The notes under the pieces are model-generated. The model was not told the origin of the DNA, searched no databases, and saw nothing but the letters and a program-made list of their open reading frames with translations. A stretch of DNA of 44,565 bases, taken from positions 1 to 44,565 of the forward strand of contig NZ_BMPI01000085.1 in the NCBI RefSeq assembly GCF_014647515.1, given 5' to 3'. A program made the position numbers and the translations under genes. Positions 22,216 through 30,647 of this stretch are shown here, piece after piece; positions within the stretch are counted from its first letter, which is position 1; each line of letters begins with the position of its first letter. Source of the DNA: Dactylosporangium sucinum (GTDB lineage: Bacteria; Actinomycetota; Actinomycetes; Mycobacteriales; Micromonosporaceae).

Positions 22216-22221
22216 CGACGC

Positions 22222-23613
22222 ATGGTTCGTGGTTGGCGGCGGCTGCCGCCGTGGGGACGCGACGCGGCGCTGGCCGTGGCCGTCGCGCTGGTCGCGCTGG
22301 CCGGCGGGATCGCCGCGCCGCCCGCCCGCCTGCCGTTCGACGCCGGCGCGGCGCTCCTGCTGCTCGGTGGGGCGCTGCCGCTCGCGGTGCGCGCCCGGTT
22401 CCCGCGGCTGGTGCTGTGGACGGGCGCGGTGTGCCTGCTCGTCTATCTCATCGCCGGCTATCCCGGCGTCGCGCCGGCCGTGCCGGTGATGGTCGCGCTC
22501 TACACGGTGGTGCGCGGCGGTCGCCGGTGGACGGCCGGCGTGACGATCGCGGCCATCCTGGTCGTGGGCTTCGCGGGGGAGCTGCTGCGCAGCGCCGGCC
22601 ACCCGCCGCCCGACCTGTTCCAGCGCTGGTTCCTGCAGATCGGCTGGATGGTCGCGGCGAGCGTGCTCGGCGAGGTGTTCCGGCAGCACCGCGCCTATCT
22701 CGACCAGGTCGAGCGGCGGGCCGCCGACGCCGAGCGCACCCGGGAGGAGACCGCGCGGCGCCGCGCCGACGAGGAGCGCCTGCGCATCGCTCGCGAACTG
22801 CACGACTCGCTGACGCACAGCATCTCCATCATCAAGGTGCAGGCCGGGGTGGCCGTGCACCTGGCCCGCCGGCGCGACGAGCCGGTCCCGGCCGCCCTGG
22901 TCGCGATCCAGCAGGCCAGCGGCGAGGCCATGCGGGAGCTGCGGGACACCCTCGAGGTGCTGCGCAGCGACGCGGCCGAGCCGGGCCGCGAGTCCGGGCT
23001 GGCCCGCCTCGACGCGCTGGTCGAGGGCGCCCGCCGGGCCGGCCTGCCGGTGACCGTCCACGTCGACGGCGAGCCGAGAGAGCTGCCCGCCCCGGTCGAC
23101 GGCGCCGCGTATCGCATCGTCCAGGAGGCCCTCACCAACGTCTCCCGGCACGCCGGCCCGGCGACGGCGGCGGTCCACCTCGGCTACGGCGAGGACGCCC
23201 TCACGGTCCGAGTCGACGACACCGGCCGCGGCGTGACCCCGGCCGCCGAGCCCGCCGTCGCCCCGCGCGCCGGCCGCGGAGTCGTCGCGGACACCGAGCC
23301 GAGCGTCGCGTTGGGTGCCGGCCGCGGGGTCGTCGCGGACACCGAGCCGGGCGTCGCGTTGAATGCCGGCCGCGGAGCTGTCCCGGATGCCGGCCGCCGC
23401 GTTGCCGCCGATACCGGCCGCGGCGCCGCCCTGCCCACCGGCCAGACCTCGGCCCGGGGCACCGGCCGTGGCACGGTCGCGTCGCCGAAGCGCGGCCTCG
23501 GCCTCACCGGCATGCACGAGCGGGTGGCCGCGCTCGGTGGTTCGCTGCACGCGGGGCCCCGGCCCGGGGGCGGGTTCACGGTGAGCGCGACGCTGCCGGT
23601 GGCCGCGTCGTGA
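22222..23613 (+). CDS. NarL-system sensor histidine kinase with repeat-expanded ATP lid
   Basis: The product has 463 residues. Residues ~12-150 hold five or six membrane spans, with a coiled-coil linker at ~155-185. The HisKA_3 motif RIARELHDSLTHSISIIKVQ places the phospho-acceptor His at residue 194. The HATPase N-box EALTNVSRHAG is at ~302, G1 DDTGRG at ~332 and G2 GLGLTGMHERV at ~425. The G1-G2 distance is about 85 residues, against the usual 10-20, because of tandem repeats (AGRGVVADTEP units) in the ATP lid. The gene overlaps the response regulator by GTGA, so they form one system, divergent from the oxidase operon they may control. Confidence 0.9.
   Translation: MVRGWRRLPPWGRDAALAVAVALVALAGGIAAPPARLPFDAGAALLLLGGALPLAVRARFPRLVLWTGAVCLLVYLIAGYPGVAPAVPVMVALYTVVRGGRRWTAGVTIAAILVVGFAGELLRSAGHPPPDLFQRWFLQIGWMVAASVLGEVFRQHRAYLDQVERRAADAERTREETARRRADEERLRIARELHDSLTHSISIIKVQAGVAVHLARRRDEPVPAALVAIQQASGEAMRELRDTLEVLRSDAAEPGRESGLARLDALVEGARRAGLPVTVHVDGEPRELPAPVDGAAYRIVQEALTNVSRHAGPATAAVHLGYGEDALTVRVDDTGRGVTPAAEPAVAPRAGRGVVADTEPSVALGAGRGVVADTEPGVALNAGRGAVPDAGRRVAADTGRGAALPTGQTSARGTGRGTVASPKRGLGLTGMHERVAALGGSLHAGPRPGGGFTVSATLPVAAS
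23269..23412 (+). repeat. 48-bp repeats in the kinase ATP-lid region
   Basis: Two near-identical 48-bp units (23269-23316, 23317-23364) and two half-length derivatives follow each other in frame. They encode AGRGVVADTEP-type 16-residue blocks. Confidence 0.85.
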
Positions 23614-24263
23614 TCAGGGTGCTGCTCGTCGACGACCAGGCGCTGATCCGGGCCGGGTTCCGGGCGCTGCTCGACGGCGAGGACGAGTTCGAGGTGGTGG
23701 GCGAGGCGGCCGACGGCGAGCGCGGGGTCGAGCTCGCCGCCGAGCTGCGGCCCGACGTCGCGCTCGTCGACATCCAGATGCCCCGGCTCGACGGCATCGA
23801 GGCCACCCGCCGCATCGCCGCCGACCCGGCGCTGACGGAGACGCACGTGGTGATCCTGACGAACTACGGGCTGGATGAGTACGTGTATGCGGCGCTGCGG
23901 GCGGGCGCCGCCGGGTTCCTCGTCAAGGACACCGAGCCGGAGGACCTGCTGCACGGGGTGCGGGTGGCCGCCCGCGGCGATGCGCTGCTGTCGCCGGCGA
24001 TCACCCGGCGGCTGATCGGCGAGTTCGTCGCCCGGCCGCCCCGCGCGCCGCTGACCGCCGCGCTGGACTCGCTGACCAACCGGGAGCGCGAGGTCGTCGC
24101 GCTCGCCGCGCGCGGGTTGTCCAACGACGAGATCGCCGGGCGCATGGTCATCAGCCTGGCCACCGCCAAGACCCACGTGAGCCGGGCGATGACCAAGCTG
24201 CACGCGCGGGACCGGGCCCAGCTCGTGGTGTTCGCGTACGAGTCGGGCCTCGTGATCCCGTAG
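23610..24263 (+). CDS. NarL/FixJ-type response regulator with LuxR HTH
   Basis: The product has 217 residues. The receiver domain starts VIRVLLVDDQ with the acidic pair D8-D9, the phospho-acceptor is D54 in ALVDIQMPRLDG, the Thr switch lies in VVILTNYG and the Lys in GFLVKDTEP. The C-terminal LuxR domain (LTNREREVVALAARGLSNDE, then TAKTHVSRAMTKL) is complete. It starts at a GTG that overlaps the kinase stop. It is the partner of the preceding kinase, and the divergent oxidase genes are the nearest possible targets. Confidence 0.93.
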   Translation: MIRVLLVDDQALIRAGFRALLDGEDEFEVVGEAADGERGVELAAELRPDVALVDIQMPRLDGIEATRRIAADPALTETHVVILTNYGLDEYVYAALRAGAAGFLVKDTEPEDLLHGVRVAARGDALLSPAITRRLIGEFVARPPRAPLTAALDSLTNREREVVALAARGLSNDEIAGRMVISLATAKTHVSRAMTKLHARDRAQLVVFAYESGLVIP

Positions 24264-24669
24264 GTCGCGCCCGCGGCCGGTCCGGCCGCCGGCCGGGGAC
24301 GGGCACGTGGCCTGTCTTGCCGCCTTGCCGGCCCGAGGGAGCGGACCCGGATTCCGTCCGAGGCTGCGTCCGTTGCAGGACACGTTCGTGAACGTGACGG
24401 CGCCGCTGCTCGCTCGCGCCGCCATGCCGGCCGGGTCGGGTCCGGGTTCCGCCCGTGGCCTGTCCTGCCGCGCATGCCGGGTCGGGGCGCGCCGGCCGGC
24501 TTCTTTCCGGCGCCGGCCGGGTCGGGTCCGGTTCCGTCCGTGGCCCGTCCTGCCGGGCGTGCCGGGCGTGCCGGGCGTGCCGGGTCGGGGCGCGCCGGCC
24601 GGCGCCGGGTTGGACGGGTTCGGTTCCGTCCGTCCCGGCTCGGCGGGATCGGCGGCGCGGGAGCGCGGC
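24264..24669. other. 406-bp non-coding region with large degenerate repeats
   Basis: A small hairpin (GCGGCC-GGTCC-GGCCGC, 24273-24289) may end the regulator transcript. Then a block of about 75 bp (24426-24500) recurs at 24512-24603 with an insertion of extra GGGCGTGCC units. Decayed pieces extend on both sides, with GGTTCCGTCCGTCCCGGC near 24620. I see no credible gene; frames here are Arg/Gly/Pro-rich noise. Confidence 0.6.
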
Positions 24670-25425
24670 TCAGCCGCGGGCGGCCAGCCACTGGGCGAAC
24701 GTGATGGTGCCGAGGCGGGCCGGGCCCGTGGGGACGATCGTGGTGTCGCCCAGCCGCGTGCCGAAGTAGCGGGCCTGCGGGTCGATGCGCACCTCGCGCA
24801 GCGCCGCCTCGCCCTCCGTCGCCTCCAGCCAGCGGCGCACGAAGTCGGCGTGGGAGAAGCGCTCCGGGCCGGCCAGGTCGACCGTGCCGTTGAGCGGCGG
24901 CTCCGGGGCCACGTCGGCCAGGGTGGCCGACACCTCCTCGGCGGCGATGGGCTGCATCGCGCCGGGGGAGAGGTGGTAGCCGTCGGGCGTGCGGGCCGAC
25001 TGGGCGATCGGGCCCGCGAACTCGAAGAACTGGGTCGCCCGCACGATCGTGTAGGGGATGCCGGAGTCCTTGACGAGCGACTCCTGGGCCGCCTTGGCCC
25101 GCAGGTAGCCGCTGTCGGGCGCCCGGTCGGTGCCGACGATCGACAGCGCGACGTGGTGGCCGACGCCCGCCTCGGCCTCGGCGGCGAGCAGGTTCTTGCC
25201 CGAGGTCTGGAAGAACTCCATGACCGCGTTGTCCTCGAACGACGGCGAGTTGGCCACGTCGACCACGACGTCGGCGCCGGCCAGCGCCTCGGCCAGGCCC
25301 TCGCCGGTGATGGTGTTGACGCCGGTGGCCGGCGAGGCGGGCACGGCCTCGTGGCCCTTGGCCTGCAGCAGCTGGACGAGCTTGGAGCCGATGAGTCCGG
25401 TACCGCCGATGACGACGATCTTCAC
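24670..25425 (-). CDS. NAD(P)-binding atypical SDR / NmrA-like oxidoreductase
   Basis: The product has 251 residues from GTG 25425, with GGAGGA as ribosome site. The start MKIVVIGGTGLIGSKLVQLL holds the G-G-T-G-x-I-G nucleotide motif. ADVVVDVANSP, V-A-L-S-I-V-G and GIPYTIVRATQFFEF are typical of atypical short-chain dehydrogenases related to NmrA and quinone/NAD(P)H sensors. The active-site YxxxK is present only as GYLRAK, so catalysis is possible but uncertain. It is divergent from the rrf2 gene, with operator-like palindromes between them, so it is probably the repressed target. Confidence 0.85.
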   Translation of the reverse strand: MKIVVIGGTGLIGSKLVQLLQAKGHEAVPASPATGVNTITGEGLAEALAGADVVVDVANSPSFEDNAVMEFFQTSGKNLLAAEAEAGVGHHVALSIVGTDRAPDSGYLRAKAAQESLVKDSGIPYTIVRATQFFEFAGPIAQSARTPDGYHLSPGAMQPIAAEEVSATLADVAPEPPLNGTVDLAGPERFSHADFVRRWLEATEGEAALREVRIDPQARYFGTRLGDTTIVPTGPARLGTITFAQWLAARG

Positions 25426-25452
25426 GATGTCCTCCAGAAGCTTGCCTCAGGA

Positions 25453-25505
25453 ACTCGGATAACTGTTGTCCGGGTCGACTGTACTCGGACAACCTCTGTC
25501 CGAGT
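25453..25505. promoter_or_regulatory. Two operator-like palindromes between the SDR and rrf2 genes
   Basis: Site two (25483-25505) is a perfect inverted repeat: ACTCGGACA, five bases, TGTCCGAGT. Site one (25453-25475) is an imperfect copy: ACTCGGATA, five bases, TGTCCGGGT. Their starts are 30 bp apart, about three helical turns. They cover the shared promoter region and are the likely binding sites of the adjacent Rrf2 regulator. Confidence 0.75.
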
Positions 25506-25509
25506 CAAG

Positions 25510-25515
25510 TACGAT
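25510..25515 (+). promoter_or_regulatory. -10 hexamer TACGAT of the rrf2 promoter
   Basis: TACGAT is six bases before the ATG at 25522 and five bases after operator site two, so a protein on that site would cover the promoter and allow autorepression. Confidence 0.5.
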
Positions 25516-25521
25516 GTGACG

Positions 25522-26007
25522 ATGAAGATGTCCGGCGGGGTCGAGTGGTCGCTGCACTGTTGCGTGGTGCTCACCGCCGCGGAGCATCCGGTGCCGGCCG
25601 CCCGCCTCGCCGAGCTGCACGACGTCTCGCCCAGCTACCTGGCCAAGCAGCTCCAGGCGCTGTCGCGGGCCGGGCTGGTCCAGTCGGTCCAGGGGCACGC
25701 CGGCGGCTACGCACTTACCCGCGCGCCGGAGCAAATCACCGTCCTGGACGTGGTCCAGGCGGTCGACGGGGTGGCGTCCGCGTTCGTCTGCACGGAGATC
25801 CGCCAGCGGGGTCCGCTCGCCACCCCGGCCGAGGCGTGCTCCGCCCCCTGTGCGATCTCGCGGGCGATGGCGGCGGCCGACGAGGCCTGGCGCGCCGCCC
25901 TGCGCGGCGTGACGATCGCCGACCTGGCCCGCGGCGTGACGGGCGACTACGGCCCCGGCGTGTTCGCCGGCATCCGCGAGTGGCTCGGGAGCGATCGCCC
26001 GATTTAG
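25522..26007 (+). CDS. Rrf2-family transcriptional regulator
   Basis: The product has 161 residues. An N-terminal winged helix (VEWSLHCCVVLTAAE, PAARLAELHDVSPSYLAKQL, LVQSVQGHAGGYALTR) is typical of Rrf2. Three cysteines follow in the pattern C-x15-C-x3-C (FVCTEIRQ, EACSAPC), plus a C-C pair near residue 13. IscR/NsrR ligate an iron-sulfur cluster with differently spaced cysteines, so here the cysteines might act as a thiol or electrophile sensor instead. The two palindromes upstream and the divergent oxidoreductase suggest control of a redox-linked detoxification gene. Confidence 0.87.
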   Translation: MKMSGGVEWSLHCCVVLTAAEHPVPAARLAELHDVSPSYLAKQLQALSRAGLVQSVQGHAGGYALTRAPEQITVLDVVQAVDGVASAFVCTEIRQRGPLATPAEACSAPCAISRAMAAADEAWRAALRGVTIADLARGVTGDYGPGVFAGIREWLGSDRPI

Positions 26008-26086
26008 CGTACGCATCCGACTACGGAACGTTAGTTTCCCTCGTACGCCCCGGCCTGGACCGGCCGGGCGACGGACGGGGGACCGG

Positions 26087-28939
26087 ATGGCTCGCAGAGG
26101 GTACGTCGCACGGCACCGGCAGGGCATGCGCCTCACGCTGGCGCGGGTCGCGCTGCCGTTCCTGATCGCCGGGGGCGCCGGCCTCGCTCCAGGCGCGGCG
26201 CTCGCGGCCCCCGCCGGGCCGGTGAACATCCTGGCCACGCCGCAGACGATCACGTTCCCGGCCCTCCCGGACACGCCGTGGAACGGGACGGCCCCCGTGC
26301 CGGCGGCCACCTCCGACTCGAACCTGCCGGTGACGTACTCCAGCCTGAACACCGGCGTCTGCACGATCGCCGGGAGCGCGATCACCCTCGTGGCGATGGG
26401 CACCTGCACGATCGCCGCCGACCAGGCCGGCGACGGCGCGTACGACCCGGCGTCCCAGGAGACCCGCAGCTTCGAGGTCACCCAGAAGACCCAGGCCATC
26501 ACCTTCGCCGGGCCGGGCAACACGCAGCTGTCGCAGACGCCGGCGCTGAGCGCGACCGCGGACTCCGCGCTGACCGTGGACTTCGCCAGCACGACGCCGA
26601 GCACGTGCACGGTCAGCGGAACCACGCTGACCCCGGTGACGGTCGGCTCGTGCACGGTCACCGCCGACCAGGCCGGCGACACCGACTGGGCGGCCGCGCC
26701 GCAGGTGAGCCGGACCTTCCAGATCACCAAGAACGCGCAGACCATCACGCCCAACACGCCCGGGACGACGGCGATCACCGCCGGTACCGTCAACCTCACC
26801 GCGACCGCGTCGTCCGGGCTGACCGTGGCGTACACCGCGGTCACCCCGAGCGTGTGCACCCTCGCCGACTCGACGCTCACCCTGGTCGCCGGCGGCACCT
26901 GCACCGTCGACGCCGATCAGGCCGGCAACGCCACCTTCGCCGCGGCGCCCCAGGTCGCGATCTCCTTCTCGGTGACGAAGGAGGCCCAGAGCATCACCTT
27001 CGCCGACCCGGCCGACACCACGCTGGACGCCTCGCCGGTCGCCCTCACCGCCGGCGCCACCTCGACCCTGCCGGTGACGTTCACCAGCGGCTCGCCGTCG
27101 GTCTGCACCGTCTCCGTCGCGTCGGTCACCCTGCTCACCGCCGGCACCTGCCTCATCCACGCCGACCAGGCCGGCAACGGCCACTGGGCGGCCGCCACCC
27201 GGACCGACCAGTCCTTCGCGGTCGCCAAGGGGGCGCAGACCGTCACGTTCACCCAGCCGGCCGACCGGGCCCTCGACGCCGCGCCGCTCACCGTCGCGCC
27301 GACGGCGACGTCGGGGCTGACGGTCACCCTCGCCAGCACCACGACCGGCGTGTGCACGGTCAGCGCCTTCACCATCACCGCCGTCGCCGCCGGGACGTGC
27401 ACCGTCGAGGCCGGACAGGCCGGCAACGCCGACTGGAACGCGGCGACCACCGTGTCGCGGTCGTTCACCGTCACCAAGGGCGCGCAGGCCATCACCTTCA
27501 CCGCCCCGAGCGGCAAGGTGCTCGCCGACAGCCCGGTGACCGTGTCGGCGACCGCCTCGTCCGGCCTCGCCGTGACGTTCTCCAGCAAGACCGCCGACGT
27601 GTGCACCGTGTCCGGCACGACCGTGACGCTGGTGAAGACGGGCACCTGCACGCTCACCGCGAGCCAGCCCGGCGACGCCGACTGGAACGCGGCCGCCGCC
27701 GTCGACCGCGGGTTCACCGTCGCCGGCAACGGCCAGACCATCACCTTCGGGGCGCTGACCGACAAGGCGCTCGACACCGGTACCGTCGCCGTCTCCGCAA
27801 CCGCGAGCTCCACCCTGCCGGTCGTGTTCACCAGCGCCACCCCGCTCGTCTGCACCGTCTCCGGCACGACCGTCACGCTGGTGAGGACCGGCACCTGCAC
27901 GGTGAGCGCCGACCAGGCCGGCGACGCCGACTACGCCGCCGCGCCACAGGTGCAGCGCAGCTTCACGGTGACCACCGGCAGCCAGACCGTCACGTTCGCG
28001 ACGATCGCCGACCGCACCTTCGACGCCGCGCCGCTCACCGTCGCGCCGACCGCGTCCTCGGGCCTGACGGTCGCGCTGACCAGCGCCACGCCGGCCGTCT
28101 GCACGGTCGCCGGCCGCACCGTCACCGCCGTCGCCGCCGGCACCTGCACGGTCAACGCCGACCAGGCCGGCAACACCGACTGGAACGCGGCGACGACCGT
28201 CGCGCGGTCGTTCGAGATCACCAAGGGCGCGCAGGCCATCACCTTCACGCCGCCGGCCTCGACGGCGCTGTCCGACGGCCCGGTCACCGTCGCCGCCACC
28301 GCCGGCTCCGGGCTGACCGTCGCCTTCACCAGCACCACGACCGACGTGTGCACGGTCAGCGGGACGTCCGTGACGCTCGTGAAGGTCGGCACCTGCGGCC
28401 TGAGCGCCGCGCAGGCCGGCAACGCGAACTGGACCGCTGCCACCCCGGTGGCCAGGCAGTTCAGCGTGATCCAGGACCCGGTGCCGGTCACCGTGCCGGC
28501 CGACGGGCCGCCGGCCGGCGACGGCACGCTCGGCAACTCGAACGGCTCCACCGCGGTGCCGGGCGGCACGGTCACGCTGAGCGGCAGCGGCTACAAGGCG
28601 AACACGACCATCACGCTCGTCGTGTACTCCACGCCGGTCGAGCTCGGCACCACCACGACCGACAGCGGCGGAGCGTTCAGCGTCACCGTGCCGCTCCCGG
28701 CAAGCCTCGCCTCGGGCACCCACACGCTCGTCGCGGCCGGGCTCGCGCCGGACAACACGCTGCGGTACCTCTCCGTGCCCGTCGCCGTCGCGAGCGAGGA
28801 CCTCGCCGTCACCGGCGCCGCCACCGGGGCGCTCGGCGTCATCGGCGCGTGGGCGGTCGTCATCGGCGCCGTCCTGCGGCTGCTCGGCGGGCGCCGCACG
28901 TGGCTGCGCTCGGTCTACCGCCCCCGGCATGCCGCTTAG
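26087..28939 (+). CDS. Large repetitive surface protein with nine ~83-residue repeats and LAVTG sortase anchor
   Basis: The product has 950 residues. A signal peptide ends about residue 41 (LPFLIAGGAGLAPGAALA). Nine tandem modules of ~83 residues follow. Each starts A-Q-T/A-I-T-F, has S-S-x-L-x-V-x-F-x-S, then V-C-T-V-S-G and G-T-C-T-V-x-A-D-Q-A-G-N, and ends W-x-A-A-x-x-V-x-R-S-F-x-V-T-K-G. Each has two cysteines, which could form one disulfide per module. A different Ig-like segment follows (GGTVTLSGSGYKANTTITLV). Residues 906-910 are LAVTG, then a membrane span and a basic tail, the class-E sortase pattern. It should be covalently attached to the cell wall. Confidence 0.85.
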   Translation: MARRGYVARHRQGMRLTLARVALPFLIAGGAGLAPGAALAAPAGPVNILATPQTITFPALPDTPWNGTAPVPAATSDSNLPVTYSSLNTGVCTIAGSAITLVAMGTCTIAADQAGDGAYDPASQETRSFEVTQKTQAITFAGPGNTQLSQTPALSATADSALTVDFASTTPSTCTVSGTTLTPVTVGSCTVTADQAGDTDWAAAPQVSRTFQITKNAQTITPNTPGTTAITAGTVNLTATASSGLTVAYTAVTPSVCTLADSTLTLVAGGTCTVDADQAGNATFAAAPQVAISFSVTKEAQSITFADPADTTLDASPVALTAGATSTLPVTFTSGSPSVCTVSVASVTLLTAGTCLIHADQAGNGHWAAATRTDQSFAVAKGAQTVTFTQPADRALDAAPLTVAPTATSGLTVTLASTTTGVCTVSAFTITAVAAGTCTVEAGQAGNADWNAATTVSRSFTVTKGAQAITFTAPSGKVLADSPVTVSATASSGLAVTFSSKTADVCTVSGTTVTLVKTGTCTLTASQPGDADWNAAAAVDRGFTVAGNGQTITFGALTDKALDTGTVAVSATASSTLPVVFTSATPLVCTVSGTTVTLVRTGTCTVSADQAGDADYAAAPQVQRSFTVTTGSQTVTFATIADRTFDAAPLTVAPTASSGLTVALTSATPAVCTVAGRTVTAVAAGTCTVNADQAGNTDWNAATTVARSFEITKGAQAITFTPPASTALSDGPVTVAATAGSGLTVAFTSTTTDVCTVSGTSVTLVKVGTCGLSAAQAGNANWTAATPVARQFSVIQDPVPVTVPADGPPAGDGTLGNSNGSTAVPGGTVTLSGSGYKANTTITLVVYSTPVELGTTTTDSGGAFSVTVPLPASLASGTHTLVAAGLAPDNTLRYLSVPVAVASEDLAVTGAATGALGVIGAWAVVIGAVLRLLGGRRTWLRSVYRPRHAA

Positions 28940-30404
28940 GGGTTCCGGATTCGTCGCCGCGGTGACGGCGCTCGTCGCCGCGGTGGGGCTGGGAGTGTCC
29001 GCCGCCGCGACCGCGGTGGCCGGGCGGCAGGCGGCCGACGCGCGGCAGCAGTTCGCCGAGCGCTCGGCCCTCGCCGCGGCCGCGACCGCCGGCGTCGCCG
29101 GCCGGTACACGGACACCGTCGCCGCGCTCGCCGCGGCGCTCGGCGCCTACGAACCGCTGACCCGCACCAAGTTCGAGCAGGCGGTCGCCCCGATCGAGCG
29201 GATGGAACTGGCCGGCGCGACCAACGTGGTGTACGTCGCCACCGCCTCCGACGCGCAGATCCCGGCCGCCCAGGCGCTGTGGCGCGACCGCGGCGCCGAG
29301 GGCCTCACGCTGCGGGCCAGCGGCGCGGGGGAGCACCACTTCGTGGTGTTCAACCACATCCTCGACGGGCGGTCCGAGCCCCGCATCGGCATCGACACCC
29401 GCCAGTCGGCAGAGGTGACGGCAGCGGTACTGCGGTCGCGCGCCACCGGCAGCGTGAGCGCCTCCGACCCGTACCACTTCATCATCGACCAGCAGCTGCC
29501 CCACGCTTAGCAGCAGCTCGGCTCCGTCCTGACGGCGCCCGTCCTCGGCCCGGCGCGGGACTTCCGCGGCTGGATCCTCATGGGCCTGCGGGCCCAGGAC
29601 TTCCTCGGCGACACCCCGTACCGCGACCCGTCGGGCGCGGCCGTCGGGGCGGTGGCGTCGTGGTACGACATCACCGCCCTCCGCGAGCAGGAGGCCGACC
29701 TGCGCTCGTTCGCCGCGGTGGCCGCCCACGATCTGAAGTCCCCGCTGGCGGCGGTGGCCGGCTACGCCGAGCTGCTGGCCGAGCCGGAGGCGCCGCCGTT
29801 CCCGGCGGCGCGCATCCGCGCGGGCGTCGAGCGGATGCGCCGCCTGATCGACGACCTGCTCACGTACGCGACGGCGCGCGACGCCGCCCTCCAGCCGGTG
29901 CCGATCGACCTGCGCGCGGTGGTGGACGAGACGGTCTCCCGCCACTTGGAACACGCCGCGGCCCGCCCCGACGCCGTGACCCCTGCGGTGTTCGTGGGCC
30001 CCCTGCCGGCGGTGCACGCGGATCCGGTACTGCTGCGGCAACTCCTGCAGAATCTCATCGGCAACGCCGTCAAGTACACGCCCCCGGGCCAGACCCCGCG
30101 CCTCGACATCACCGCGTCGACCGGGGACGGCCACGTCTGCCTGACCATCGCCGACCGCGGCATCGGCATCCCGGAGGGCCAGCACCGGGCCATCTTCGAG
30201 AGCTTCCACCGAGCCCACCGCGACTCGCCGTTCCCCGGCACGGGCCTGGGCCTGGCCATCTGCCAGCGCATCGCGACCCGCCACGGCGGCGCGATCACGG
30301 CCACGGACAACCCGGGCGGCGGCGCCCGCTTCCACATCACGCTGCCGACGCCCCCGGCAACCACGACCCCAACCCAGCCGACGGGCCGCTCCAGGGTCCA
30401 CTGA
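28929..30404 (+). pseudogene. CHASE-domain sensor histidine kinase interrupted by an in-frame TAG
   Basis: Frame 28929 encodes a membrane start (GSGFVAAVTALVAAVGLG) and a CHASE-like sensor (FVVFNHILDGRSEPRIGIDT, FIIDQQLPHA) and stops at TAG 29508-29510, codon 194. The same frame continues with no further stop for ~298 codons. It finishes the CHASE domain (QQLGSVLTAPVLG, WILMGLRAQDFLG), has only the end of a PAS/PAC (GAVASWYDITALREQEADL), then HisKA with His at codon 267 (AAVAAHDLKSPLAAVAGY) and a complete HATPase (NLIGNAVKYT, DRGIGIP, GTGLGL). One substitution, for example CAG to TAG, explains the break; most of the PAS domain also seems deleted. It overlaps the surface-protein gene by 11 bp. 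Confidence 0.8.
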
Positions 30405-30647
30405 GCCTTTCCGGGTAACGGCGGGTGACGTTGGGTAGTCGCCGGCGGTTCCGCGGTGGTGACACGCCGAATCCGTTGTGGTGCAAGGAAAAGACGCGGC
30501 ACTCGGTCCTGCCGGTACGGACCCGGCATCACCACCGGCGATACTCACGCGACCTAGGGTGCCGATCACCCCGGCAAGCACCGTCCTCGAACGCGGTACC
30601 AACGGACACGAATAGGATGCAGCTTCGGCGCACGCCTCGGTTGCCGG
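30405..30647. other. Intergenic region upstream of the DUF4132 locus
   Basis: No gene is supported. TAGGAT at 30613-30618 is a plausible -10 element for the downstream short ORF and the DUF4132 gene. No clear -35 or terminator is seen. Confidence 0.4.

Noticed and set aside
26021..29116. A 1031-codon minus-strand frame opposite the surface-protein gene
   Set aside because: Gly/Arg/Asp-repeat translation that mirrors the nine modules. The plus strand has signal peptide, repeats and anchor.
29508..29510. TAG as a recoded (pyrrolysine or readthrough) codon
   Set aside because: No tRNA-Pyl or related genes are visible and there is no evidence for TAG recoding in such organisms. A point mutation is simpler.
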